A stretch of 11,430 nt of DNA from Betaproteobacteria bacterium (GTDB lineage Bacteria; Pseudomonadota; Gammaproteobacteria; Burkholderiales; SG8-41), in contig JANXRI010000244.1 in NCBI GenBank assembly GCA_025353085.1, positions 1 to 11,430 of the forward strand. The letters are read 5' to 3'. Shown in pieces: positions 1 through 6,284 of the stretch (position 1 is its first letter; every line of letters starts with the position of its first letter). Made by a program: the position numbers and the translations under genes. The notes beneath the pieces are model-generated. The model was not told where the DNA came from. It worked only from the letters and a program-made list of their open reading frames with translations, and made no database searches.

Positions 1-1604
1 TTCATCGCAGCTTCAAATGCTTTCCTGAAATCCTGCGGCTTGTCGACGGTCACGCCGAAGCAGTCGAACGACTGCGCGACTTTGGCGAAGTCGGTTTCGC
101 GATATTCGTAGCATTCGTCTTTGTGATTCGGTTCGGCGCGGCCTTCATAAGCGATGTTGAGATTGCGCAAGCCTTGCGACAAACAGTGATTGTTGTTCAC
201 GATGGTGATCGTCTTAATGTTGCGGCGGCGCGCGGTTTCGAGTTCGGGCAGATGATAGAAAAAGCCGCCGTCGCCGCAGAAACAAATCACCGGCTTGTCG
301 GGTGCTGCGCACTTGGCGCCGAGGGAAGCGGGGAACGACCAGCCGAGCGAACCGGCGGCGCGGAAATACTGCTGCGTCGGATGGCGCAGATACACGAGCG
401 TGCCGGTCCATAACGCGGCGTAACCGGTATCGGCGATCAGGATCGCGTCCTTCGGCAGCACTTCGGTAAGTTCTTTGCACAAGCGCTCGGGACGCATCGG
501 GAGTTTCTCGGACGAGCGCGCTTTCTCGGCTTCAATGCGCCATTCATCGACATACTTCTGCGTGTGCGCGAGCCAGTCGTCGTGCTTCATCGCGTCGGCG
601 TCCGTCGCCAGCGCATCGAGTCCTGCGCGCACGTCGCACAACATGCCGATCACGCCGGGATAATTGCGGCCGATTTCAAGCGGATCGATGTCGATCTGAA
701 TTATCGCGGTGCCCTGTTTCGGCATCGTCCAGTTCGCGGTGGTGTGGTCGCTCGTGTTGCTGCCCGCGTAAATAACGAGATCGGCTTCGGCGACGGCGTG
801 GTTCGCGCAGCCGCGTCCGTAAAGCCCGACCGCGCCGCGAAACAGTTTGTGGTCTTCCACCATTGCATGCTTCGCGTCGAGCGTGACGACGACCGGCGCC
901 TGAATGCGCTCGGCGAATCGCGCGAGCGCGTCATCCGCATTCGAAACGATGACGCCGCGGTCCGCCACGATCACCGGACGTTTGGCCGCTTTGATCGCAA
1001 CGATCGCGCGTTCGACTGCAGCCGGATCGGGCGCGGGACGGAACGCGGGGAAGCGCGTGTGCGCGTCATCGACCGTCAGATCAAATGTGCCTTCAGTTGC
1101 CGTCAATGCGTCACCGGTAAAGCCGGCGACGTCGAGATGCACCGGGCGCGGCGTGCCGGTCGTCGCTTCGCGGAACGCAGCGCGAAACAACAGCGGTATC
1201 TGCTCCTGCGCATCGATACGGCCGTGAAATTTCGTGACTGGCGTATAGAGCGGACCGTGATCGACTTCCTGGTATGCATTGCGATACTGGAACGGCGCGA
1301 CATGCCGGCCGGTCAACGCGATCACCGGTGAATGGCCGAGGTATGGGTCTTGCATGCCGGATGCGAGATTCGCAGCCCCCACCGATTGCGCCATGCAAAC
1401 GCCGGGACGGCCCGACACGCGCGCGTACCCGTCGGCCATATAGGCGACCGCTTTCTCGGAGTGCCCGAGAATGCGCGTGATCCCGAAGTCTTCCATTTCG
1501 GCAAGCGCACGCCGCAGCACCGCGTCCATGAAAAACACATGAGTGACGCCATGCGCTTTCAGCAAATGGGCAATGAGCCGCGAGCCCTTCATTTTTTCCG
1601 CCAT
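1..1604 (-). CDS. Thiamine-diphosphate-dependent decarboxylase / acetolactate synthase-like enzyme (3' end beyond window)
   Basis: The reading frame is open from ATG at 1604 to the left edge, giving 534 residues; the family is usually 540-600 aa, so only a short C-terminal piece is missing. The ThDP fold is visible in order. The N-terminal PYR domain has the cofactor-activating Glu at residue 50 in GHSEKAVAYMADGYAR. The central domain includes VIVADRGVIV (211-220) and IIQIDIDPLEIG (301-312). The C-terminal PP domain has the Mg/ThDP motif GDG (444-446) followed about 25 residues later by NNN (470-472). Known members decarboxylate or ligate 2-oxo acids (acetolactate synthase, benzoylformate decarboxylase, oxalyl-CoA decarboxylase); the substrate cannot be read here. 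There is no signal peptide, so it is cytosolic. The start is fixed by AGGAG at 1612-1616, 7 nt upstream. It is divergent from a Bug binding-protein gene, which suggests, but does not prove, a shared substrate. Confidence 0.9.
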   Translation of the reverse strand, partial: MAEKMKGSRLIAHLLKAHGVTHVFFMDAVLRRALAEMEDFGITRILGHSEKAVAYMADGYARVSGRPGVCMAQSVGAANLASGMQDPYLGHSPVIALTGRHVAPFQYRNAYQEVDHGPLYTPVTKFHGRIDAQEQIPLLFRAAFREATTGTPRPVHLDVAGFTGDALTATEGTFDLTVDDAHTRFPAFRPAPDPAAVERAIVAIKAAKRPVIVADRGVIVSNADDALARFAERIQAPVVVTLDAKHAMVEDHKLFRGAVGLYGRGCANHAVAEADLVIYAGSNTSDHTTANWTMPKQGTAIIQIDIDPLEIGRNYPGVIGMLCDVRAGLDALATDADAMKHDDWLAHTQKYVDEWRIEAEKARSSEKLPMRPERLCKELTEVLPKDAILIADTGYAALWTGTLVYLRHPTQQYFRAAGSLGWSFPASLGAKCAAPDKPVICFCGDGGFFYHLPELETARRRNIKTITIVNNNHCLSQGLRNLNIAYEGRAEPNHKDECYEYRETDFAKVAQSFDCFGVTVDKPQDFRKAFEAAM

Positions 1605-1611
1605 CGATATT

Positions 1612-1616
1612 CTCCT
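1612..1616 (-). promoter_or_regulatory. Ribosome binding site of the ThDP enzyme, with a hairpin just upstream
   Basis: AGGAG on the minus strand lies 7 nt before the ATG at 1604. A perfect 7-bp inverted repeat with a 3-nt loop (GGCCGCG / CGCGGCC, 1622-1638) sits only 5 nt upstream of it in the 5' leader. It has no T-tract, so it is not a classical terminator. It could stabilise the leader or modulate ribosome access. Confidence 0.6.
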
Positions 1617-1669
1617 GATCGGGCCGCGGGTCGCGGCCGGTGTTTGAACCCGGTAATTGCGGATGAATT

Positions 1670-1697
1670 ATTGTGCCGCCATCATAGCGCAGAGCAA
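1670..1697 (-). promoter_or_regulatory. Weak candidate sigma-70 promoter for the ThDP enzyme
   Basis: On the minus strand, TTGCTC (1692-1697) and CACAAT (1670-1675) are separated by 16 bp, about 65 nt upstream of the ATG. A second possible -10, TATGAT, lies at 1681-1686. Matches are partial, so this is only a candidate in the 200-bp divergent intergenic region. Confidence 0.25.
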
Positions 1698-1792
1698 GAG
1701 CGTGTAACATCATGCAACGCACGCATGTATCACGGTGCTGGACGCATTGAGAATGCGTGATCGGATTAAACAAAAATAAATGCGATGACCAC

Positions 1793-1798
1793 GGAGGA
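1793..1798 (+). promoter_or_regulatory. Ribosome binding site deciding the start of the first Bug gene
   Basis: GGAGGA lies 6 nt before the ATG at 1805. The frame is also open upstream to an ATG at 1757, but that start has no such site and would put about 16 extra residues in front of a standard signal peptide. Confidence 0.75.
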
Positions 1799-1804
1799 CC
1801 TACG

Positions 1805-2770
1805 ATGAAAACAAGCTGGCTATGCGCTCTTTCGGTTGCCGCACTGGCGCTGGCGATGCCGTGCACCGGTGCTGAAACGTATCCCGAGCGTCCGATACGC
1901 GTGCTCGCGGGCGGCGCTGCCGGCGGGCCGATCGATATCATGGGACGAGTGGTGGGGCAGAAACTCGCGGACATGCTCGGCCAGTCTATCGTGATCGACA
2001 ACCGCGGCGGCGCCGGCGGGACGATCGCCACGCGTATCGCGGCGCAGGCGGTGCCCGATGGTTACACGCTGCTTTGCAACAGCAGCCAGTACGTGGCCGC
2101 AGCAAGTCTTTACAAAAATCCGGGCTACGATCCGTTCAAAGATTTTGCGCCCATCATCAATGCCGGGGTGAGCCCTAACATGATGTTCGTGCATCCGTCG
2201 GTCAGTGCCAACAACCTGCAGGAATTAATCGCGCTTGGCAAAAAACAAAAGCTTTCGTACGGGTCGGCCGGCGCCGGCAGCACGCCGCATCTGACCGGCG
2301 AGCGTTTGCTGAAATTGATGGCGGGTCTCGACGTGACACACATTCCGTACAGCAGCGCCGCGCCCGCGATGCTTGCAGTCGCCGCGGGTCAGATACCGAT
2401 CGGCCTCACCGCGATGCCGCCGACTGTGCCGCTGATCAAGTCGGGCAAGATTCGCGGCATCGCCGTGACGAGTCCGGCGCGCATGCCGTCGTTACCCGAC
2501 GTGGGCACTGTTGCCGAGCAGGGTTTTCCCGGTTACGAGGATTACACGTGGATCGCTTTTTTCGCGCCGGCCGGCACGCCCAAGGGTTACGTGACCAAGC
2601 TTAACCGCGCCGTCACCGCAATTGTGGCCCAGCCGGATACGAGAGAAAGGCTCGCCGTGCTCGGATTCGATCCGGTGCCGAACACCCCAGAGCAATTTAC
2701 CGAGTACATCAAAGTCGAAGTGACCAAGTGGGCAAAGGTCATCAAGGATTCAGGCGCGCGCGTCGATTGA
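1805..2770 (+). CDS. Bug/TctC-family tripartite tricarboxylate transporter substrate-binding protein (intact copy 1)
   Basis: This is a 321-aa periplasmic solute-binding protein, the normal length for the family (about 320-330). A signal peptide covers residues 1-23 (MKTSWLCALSVAALALAM, cleavage near TGA/ET). The mature protein starts with the family signature YPERPIRVLAGG. It continues with the helix carrying the ligand-binding Asp (GGPIDIMGR, D44), DNRGGAGG (65-72), PDGYTLL (84-90), YDPFKDFAPI and the C-terminal region EQFTEYIKVEVTKWAKVIKDSG. Bug proteins bind organic acids, amides or aromatic carboxylates in the periplasm and deliver them to TctA/TctB membrane components. No tctA or tctB is present, so this is an orphan binding protein, as is common in Burkholderiales. 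The ligand cannot be deduced. It is divergent from the ThDP enzyme and ends 122 bp before a convergent gene. Confidence 0.93.
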   Translation: MKTSWLCALSVAALALAMPCTGAETYPERPIRVLAGGAAGGPIDIMGRVVGQKLADMLGQSIVIDNRGGAGGTIATRIAAQAVPDGYTLLCNSSQYVAAASLYKNPGYDPFKDFAPIINAGVSPNMMFVHPSVSANNLQELIALGKKQKLSYGSAGAGSTPHLTGERLLKLMAGLDVTHIPYSSAAPAMLAVAAGQIPIGLTAMPPTVPLIKSGKIRGIAVTSPARMPSLPDVGTVAEQGFPGYEDYTWIAFFAPAGTPKGYVTKLNRAVTAIVAQPDTRERLAVLGFDPVPNTPEQFTEYIKVEVTKWAKVIKDSGARVD

Positions 2771-2856
2771 CTAACTGCAATAAACGCAAACCCGCTGCCG
2801 GCAGCGCCGACGACTCGTTGATTTCGCTGCCGTCCCGGTGAGGGGGAGCAGGGGAG

Positions 2857-2878
2857 GCCGCAGCAACTTAAATGCGGC
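2857..2878. terminator. Hairpin between convergent genes, weak terminator candidate
   Basis: GCCGCA (2857-2862) and TGCGGC (2873-2878) form a 6-bp stem with a 10-nt loop between the ends of the Bug gene (2770) and the glycine-zipper gene (2893). There is no T-tract on either strand, so intrinsic termination is doubtful. The rest of 2771-2892 shows no gene. Confidence 0.25.
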
Positions 2879-2892
2879 GACCCCGCTTCACA

Positions 2893-3372
2893 TCAATAGC
2901 GCGAAATACTGTTGCCATCTACGCGCACGCGATCGCCCGTGCGCAAATCCGTAATGTTGTCCTGGGTCACGGTCTGGTACGACCCGTTCTCCATGCGCAC
3001 GGTTACGCGAAACGTCTCGTGGTCGGCGCGTTTGCGCGACTGGACCTGGTTGCCCGCATAAGCGCCGCCCGCGGCACCCGCTATCGTGGCCACTGTGTTG
3101 CCGGTGCCGCCGCCGATTTGGTGACCAATCAACCCGCCGACGATACCGCCGATAACTGTGCCGGCAATGTTATTCGGATCTTTTCTGCCGACGACCTCGA
3201 TCTTGTCGACGGTCCCGACGTAGGCGTTACGGGAATCGTTGCTCTGTGAGGGATATCCCTGCGCAGGATATTGCTGGGAGGACTGCGATTGGTAGGTCGG
3301 CTGATCCGCGCAACCTGCCAGCGCGACGGCAGCGGCGATACAAGCCATTTTAAGAGATGATATTTTTTTCAT
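2893..3372 (-). CDS. Glycine-zipper 2TM lipoprotein (17 kDa surface antigen / SlyB-like)
   Basis: The protein has 159 residues. The signal peptide MKKISSLKMACIAAAVAL ends in the lipobox LAGC, with lipidated Cys at residue 21. A Gln/Ser/Tyr-rich linker (24-50) follows. The hydrophobic glycine-zipper segment runs from about 70 to 110 (AGTVIGGIVGGLIGHQIGGG, then GNTVATIAGAAGGAYAGNQ), which is the hallmark of the Rickettsia 17-kDa antigen/SlyB/PcP family. A C-terminal beta-rich tail (119-159) carries FRVTVRMENGSYQTVTQ and LRTGDRVRVDGNSI. Such proteins are anchored in the outer membrane and support envelope integrity or stress response; the precise role here is unknown. The start is supported by GAGGA at 3379-3383, 6 nt upstream of the ATG. 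It is a single gene, convergent with the Bug gene. Confidence 0.92.
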   Translation of the reverse strand: MKKISSLKMACIAAAVALAGCADQPTYQSQSSQQYPAQGYPSQSNDSRNAYVGTVDKIEVVGRKDPNNIAGTVIGGIVGGLIGHQIGGGTGNTVATIAGAAGGAYAGNQVQSRKRADHETFRVTVRMENGSYQTVTQDNITDLRTGDRVRVDGNSISRY

Positions 3373-3440
3373 GATATGTCCTCATTCGTTAAGTGCAAGG
3401 CATCCCTCGAGCGGCGGATGCGGACTTGTCACAGACGCAT

Positions 3441-3469
3441 CTTATAGAGGGAGCAGAGCTTTATCTGTA
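3441..3469 (-). promoter_or_regulatory. Candidate promoter of the glycine-zipper lipoprotein gene
   Basis: On the minus strand a good -10 box TATAAG (3441-3446) is preceded by a poor -35 TACAGA (3464-3469) at 17-bp spacing, about 70 nt upstream of the ATG. Confidence 0.35.
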
Positions 3470-3639
3470 CGGTGCGCCACAGAGCCGCCAGCACGCTGTC
3501 AGTCGCGAGACTGTCAAATCCGCCGGCTCGAAAAACCGCACATCGAACTTGTTTGAGCCGCAGTGACGAACGGATGAAACTCGAGCGCGATGACTGGTAG
3601 TCTCAGGTAATTTGGCAGCGGTGTTACCAGTTGATCGTT

Positions 3640-3771
3640 GCTCAAAGCACTGGCCTGATCGAGTTCGGGGCTAAAGTCGTTGCCAGCACGCCGGCGGAAT
3701 TCGGTAAGTTTCTGCGCGCCGAAATCCCGAAATGAGGCAAGGTCGTGGGCGAGGCGAATATCCAACCCCAA
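3640..3771 (+). pseudogene. Decayed C-terminal remnant of a Bug/TctC binding protein (remnant A)
   Basis: The plus-strand frame beginning at 3661 reads EFGAKVVASTPAEFGKFLRA, then EIPK, an in-frame TGA (3733-3735), then GKVVGEANIQPQ. This matches the end of Bug proteins, where the pattern is L-G-A-x-x-V-x-S-T-P-x-E-F-x-x-F-x-x-x-E-x-x-K-W-G-K-V-V-x-x-A-x-I. The TGA stands exactly where the conserved Trp of KWGKV (TGG) belongs. The normal stop after the last residues is also lost: the frame reads on into the OB-protein region. I see no recognisable upstream part of the gene; 3481-3640 does not translate into Bug-like sequence in any plus frame. The remnant lies 29 bp from the end of the convergent OB-like gene. 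Identification rests on motif matching by eye. The rest of 3373-3799 holds no gene I can support. Confidence 0.75.
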
Positions 3772-3799
3772 TTGTTGGCGCATGCCGCCATGCACGCAT

Positions 3800-4507
3800 T
3801 CACTTTTGCAGCGTTGCGTCCTCCACCATAACCTTATAGGCATAACCTGCGCCAAAATTTTTGTCCGTGCGGAGCGTTCCCTGCATAAGCACTACGTCCC
3901 CCACTTTGGCCTCGTTCGCAGTCGTGACCATCAGATCGTTTGTCTGGTCCACCGCAGCGCCGGAGCCGTCGCGCAAATGAACCCAGTTTTTGCCCATGAT
4001 GCCGCCGTTGTACTTAACTACTTTGGCGCGAATCATCACCGGCTTGTCTTTAAGTTCGGCGCTTTTCGACATGACCTCTGCCACGGTGCGCGCGTTGATG
4101 CCTGTCGCCCTCGTTACTTTGGCATCGGGCGCGTTCGCCGTCTTCGCGACGTCCGAGTGGGCGGCTGCCACCTCATTGGCGACGGCTTGGGCGCCGCGCG
4201 GCGCGCCGGCGAGGTCGCCGAGCAAGATCACCGGAAAGGTTTTTTTCAGCGATTTACTTTCGAAGTTTTTCATCCTGATAACATTTTCGAGTGTGACCTC
4301 GGCGCCCGTCTTGATTGGCGTCGCGCGTATCGCCGCCCACGCTTCGCCTTCTTTCGTTTTGAGTCGCAGGTAAGTGAAGCCGGCAGCATTGAGCGTCTCG
4401 AGGACTTCGCCCTTGACGGTTTCACCGAATGGCGCGGCAGCCGGCTTGTCCGCTGCGCTGGCGCACCCGACAGCAAGACTGAGGCAAATCGCCAGTAACC
4501 GTTTCAT
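3800..4507 (-). CDS. Exported protein with two OB-fold-like modules
   Basis: The protein has 235 residues and an N-terminal export signal (MKRLLAICLSLAVGCASA). Cleavage is either by signal peptidase I after ASA or at a lipobox-like LAVGC with Cys 15; the sequence fits both. The mature part has two similar beta-rich units. The first, about residues 27-97, has GEVLETLNAAGFTYLRLKTK, EAWAAI, VTLENV and MKNFESKSLKKTF. The second, about 130-235, has ITGINARTVAEV-type lead-in sequence, KPVMIRAKVVKYN, WVHLRDGSG and VGDVVLMQGTLRTDKNFGAGYAYKVMVEDA. Similar proteins are annotated as periplasmic OB-fold or nucleic-acid-binding-like proteins, often near cytochromes; their molecular role is not established to my knowledge. 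The ATG at 4507 is preceded by AAGGGAG about 10 nt upstream. It stands alone between two dead Bug gene tails. Confidence 0.82.
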   Translation of the reverse strand: MKRLLAICLSLAVGCASAADKPAAAPFGETVKGEVLETLNAAGFTYLRLKTKEGEAWAAIRATPIKTGAEVTLENVIRMKNFESKSLKKTFPVILLGDLAGAPRGAQAVANEVAAAHSDVAKTANAPDAKVTRATGINARTVAEVMSKSAELKDKPVMIRAKVVKYNGGIMGKNWVHLRDGSGAAVDQTNDLMVTTANEAKVGDVVLMQGTLRTDKNFGAGYAYKVMVEDATLQK

Positions 4508-4540
4508 GGTTTAAACACTCCCTTGGATCGAATGGCGCGC

Positions 4541-4569
4541 AGCATAGCAGATGCGTTTGCGCGCCGGAA
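4541..4569 (-). promoter_or_regulatory. Weak candidate promoter of the OB-like gene
   Basis: On the minus strand, -10 TATGCT (4541-4546) is preceded at 17-bp spacing by TTCCGG (4564-4569), which barely matches a -35 consensus. Support is positional only, about 35 nt upstream of the ATG. Confidence 0.22.
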
Positions 4570-4670
4570 TAGACGGCGCTGCCGCCGCCGGCGTTAGAAT
4601 CGCTGCATCAAGCACCCGCTTATGGAAAAAGAAATGGCGAAGCCGTCCGCTGCAATTTCCTTGTCAGTTG

Positions 4671-4805
4671 TGGCGCAAGCGCTTTACCGACAACGGCGCT
4701 GACGCCACGCCGAGCGCCATGCCGCAAGCGTTCGGACCGGTCATGCAGTCGGAACTTGCGAAATGGACGAAGCTCGTCAACGATGCGGGAATGCGGCCGC
4801 AATGA
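4671..4805 (+). pseudogene. C-terminal remnant of another Bug/TctC binding protein (remnant B)
   Basis: The plus-strand frame ending at TGA 4803-4805 reads RFTDNGADATPSAMPQAFG, then PVMQSELAKWTKLVNDAG and MRPQ. This is the standard Bug C-terminus, including the conserved ELAKWxKLV helix and the final AGMRPQ-like tail. Upstream of about 4671 the same frame loses family resemblance, so about 280 residues of the protein, including the signal peptide and ligand site, are gone. A different frame of the same DNA carries a 26-codon ORF (4622-4702, MEKEMAKPSAAISLSVV), perhaps the start of an unrelated gene joined by a deletion; it has no ribosome site. The remnant's TGA overlaps an ATG (ATGA, 4802-4805) directly before the next Bug gene, so the two were probably once tandem. 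The tail itself carries no stop or frameshift. Confidence 0.8.
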
Positions 4806-4811
4806 AAGGAG
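4806..4811 (+). promoter_or_regulatory. Ribosome binding site deciding a GTG start for the second Bug gene
   Basis: AAGGAG is followed after 5 nt by GTG at 4817. Earlier in-frame ATGs at 4763 and 4802 have no such site. The ATG at 4763 lies inside the old Bug tail, and the ATG at 4802 would place the AAGGAG inside the coding sequence. Confidence 0.7.
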
Positions 4812-4816
4812 ACGTC

Positions 4817-5821
4817 GTGGCAGCACCAAAATGTATCAAAGGTGCGCGCGCGCGATGCGTCGCGGCGGGATTCGCGATCGTCGCGTATTTAACATCCGGC
4901 GCGCTCGCCCACGCGGCGGGGGCCATTTATCCGCAACGTCCGGTGCGCTTGATTACCGGCTCGGCCGGCAGCACCGCCGATCTGACCGCTCGCTTTATCG
5001 CGCAAAAACTCGGCGAGCAGTGGAACACCCAAGTCGTGGTCGACAATCGCCCGGGCGCCGGCGGAATCATCGGCGGGGAGATTGTCGCGAGATCCGCGCC
5101 TGACGGCTATACGCTCTATGTAAGCGGCATCAGCACGCAAGTCAGCGCGCCTTTCCTGTTCAAAAATATGCCGTTCGATCCGGTGCGCGATTTTGCGCCG
5201 ATCTCGCTGCTGACTAATTCGGGTCTCGTGCTCGTGGTGACGCCGGCGGTGCCCGCGGGCAACTTGAAGGCGTTCGTCGCGTACGTGAAAGCGCGCCTGG
5301 ACGGCGTGCATTACTCATCGGCGGCGGTCGGCACCAGCAGCCACCTCACGGGCGAAATGTTCGCGCAGGCGACCGGCGCCAAACTCGTGCATGTGCCGTA
5401 CAAAGGCACGGGATTTTCACTCAACGCACTGTTCACCGGCGAAGTGCAGGCCGCGTTTCTGTCGACCGCGACCACCGGCGTGCAGGTGAAAGCGGGCAAG
5501 CTGAAAGCGCTCGCGTTATTGAGCGAGAAACGCTTCGCGGCAACTCCGGAAATTCCGACGTCGGTCGAGCAGGGCTTTGCGGGGCTCGAATCGTACGTGT
5601 GGTTTGGGCTGTATGCGTCGTCGCGCACGCCGCGCGCGGTCGTCATGAACATTAACCGCGACGTGGTTGCCATTTTGCGCACCGCCGAAGCGCGCGAGGC
5701 GCTGCTCGCGCAAGGTGCGGAGGCGGTGCCGAATTCACCGGAAGAATTCGCCGCGTTTCAGCAGCGCGAAATTGCGAAGTGGGGCAAGGTCATCCGCGAC
5801 GCGCACATCGTGGCGCAATAG
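4817..5821 (+). CDS. Bug/TctC-family substrate-binding protein (intact copy 2)
   Basis: This is 334 aa from the GTG start at 4817, chosen because AAGGAG lies 5 nt upstream. The signal peptide is long: a basic stretch (KCIKGARARC), then a hydrophobic core (VAAGFAIVAYLTSGALAHA) with cleavage near residue 32. The family signature YPQRPVRLITG follows. Next come the pocket segment GSTADLTARF with Asp at about residue 55, VDNRPGAGGIIGG (75-87), PDGYTLYVSG, FDPVRDFAPISLL and the tail EEFAAFQQREIAKWGKVIRDA. Role: periplasmic capture of an organic anion for a TctAB-type transporter that is not encoded here. It follows remnant B by only 11 nt and ends 12 nt before a convergent gene. Bug copy 1 is a clear but distant paralogue, so they are likely to bind different ligands. 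Confidence 0.92.
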   Translation: MAAPKCIKGARARCVAAGFAIVAYLTSGALAHAAGAIYPQRPVRLITGSAGSTADLTARFIAQKLGEQWNTQVVVDNRPGAGGIIGGEIVARSAPDGYTLYVSGISTQVSAPFLFKNMPFDPVRDFAPISLLTNSGLVLVVTPAVPAGNLKAFVAYVKARLDGVHYSSAAVGTSSHLTGEMFAQATGAKLVHVPYKGTGFSLNALFTGEVQAAFLSTATTGVQVKAGKLKALALLSEKRFAATPEIPTSVEQGFAGLESYVWFGLYASSRTPRAVVMNINRDVVAILRTAEAREALLAQGAEAVPNSPEEFAAFQQREIAKWGKVIRDAHIVAQ

Positions 5822-5833
5822 CGCAAGAAAGCA

Positions 5834-6214
5834 TCAGCGCGGCGCGACCGGGGCCTTTTGCTGCCTGAGCGCCTCGTGAAACTTGTCGGCGAGCTCTTCG
5901 GCCGGCAGTGCTTCGAGATCGCCTTTGATCTCATCGCCGCGCCAGGCGACTGCCTGGATTACCTCATCCGGGGCGATGATCGCGCGCGCCGCGAGGCGCT
6001 TTTTGTTGCGGCGGAATTCGAGCTGTTGCTTGAGAATGCGCCTGGCGATGTAAAGAAGAACGAGCGTCGCAACGGCGATCGATGCAATCACCCCCCACGT
6101 CCAGAAGTCGCGGCAAACCGGCGCACGCATTTCGCTTTCCGCGCAAAACTGCGCATAGACGAGCATCCTTCCGAGCCGCTCCCAGTATGGTTCGAGTAAC
6201 CTGATCGCTTCCAT
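5834..6214 (-). CDS. Small single-TM membrane protein of unknown function
   Basis: The protein has 126 residues and I recognise no family. The N-terminal part (1-37) has three acidic residues and two Cys (24 and 34) in CAESEMRAPVCRDFW. One clear transmembrane helix spans about 40-60 (WGVIASIAVATLVLLYIA). It is followed by a strongly basic stretch (RRILKQQLEFRRNKKRLAAR), which by the positive-inside rule puts the C-terminal part in the cytoplasm. The cytoplasmic tail (76-126) is partly acidic and probably helical, and ends with EELADKFHEALRQQK. The ATG at 6214 is preceded by GGGAG about 8 nt upstream. The spaced Cys pair could form a periplasmic disulphide. The gene is convergent with Bug copy 2 (12-nt gap), so it is not part of that operon. 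Confidence 0.72.
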   Translation of the reverse strand: MEAIRLLEPYWERLGRMLVYAQFCAESEMRAPVCRDFWTWGVIASIAVATLVLLYIARRILKQQLEFRRNKKRLAARAIIAPDEVIQAVAWRGDEIKGDLEALPAEELADKFHEALRQQKAPVAPR

Positions 6215-6284
6215 CTACGCCGCTCCCGCTTTTTGTCATGGTCATAAACTGCCGCCACGAGCGCCCATTCTCTACCGCTTTTTT

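Noticed and set aside
564..1331. Long plus-strand open frame opposite the ThDP gene, and similar ones at 3680-4498 and 9909-10532
   Set aside because: They are antisense frames of genes with clear family motifs. They are Arg-, Ala- or Ser-rich, lack ribosome sites and show no recognisable domain.
2794..2805. Palindrome GCTGCCGGCAGC after the first Bug gene as a terminator
   Set aside because: It has no loop and no T-tract. A chance palindrome is likely in GC-rich DNA.
4622..4702. 26-codon ORF beginning MEKEMAKPSAA as a small gene
   Set aside because: It has no Shine-Dalgarno site and ends inside the Bug remnant in another frame. It is more likely a fragment left by a deletion.
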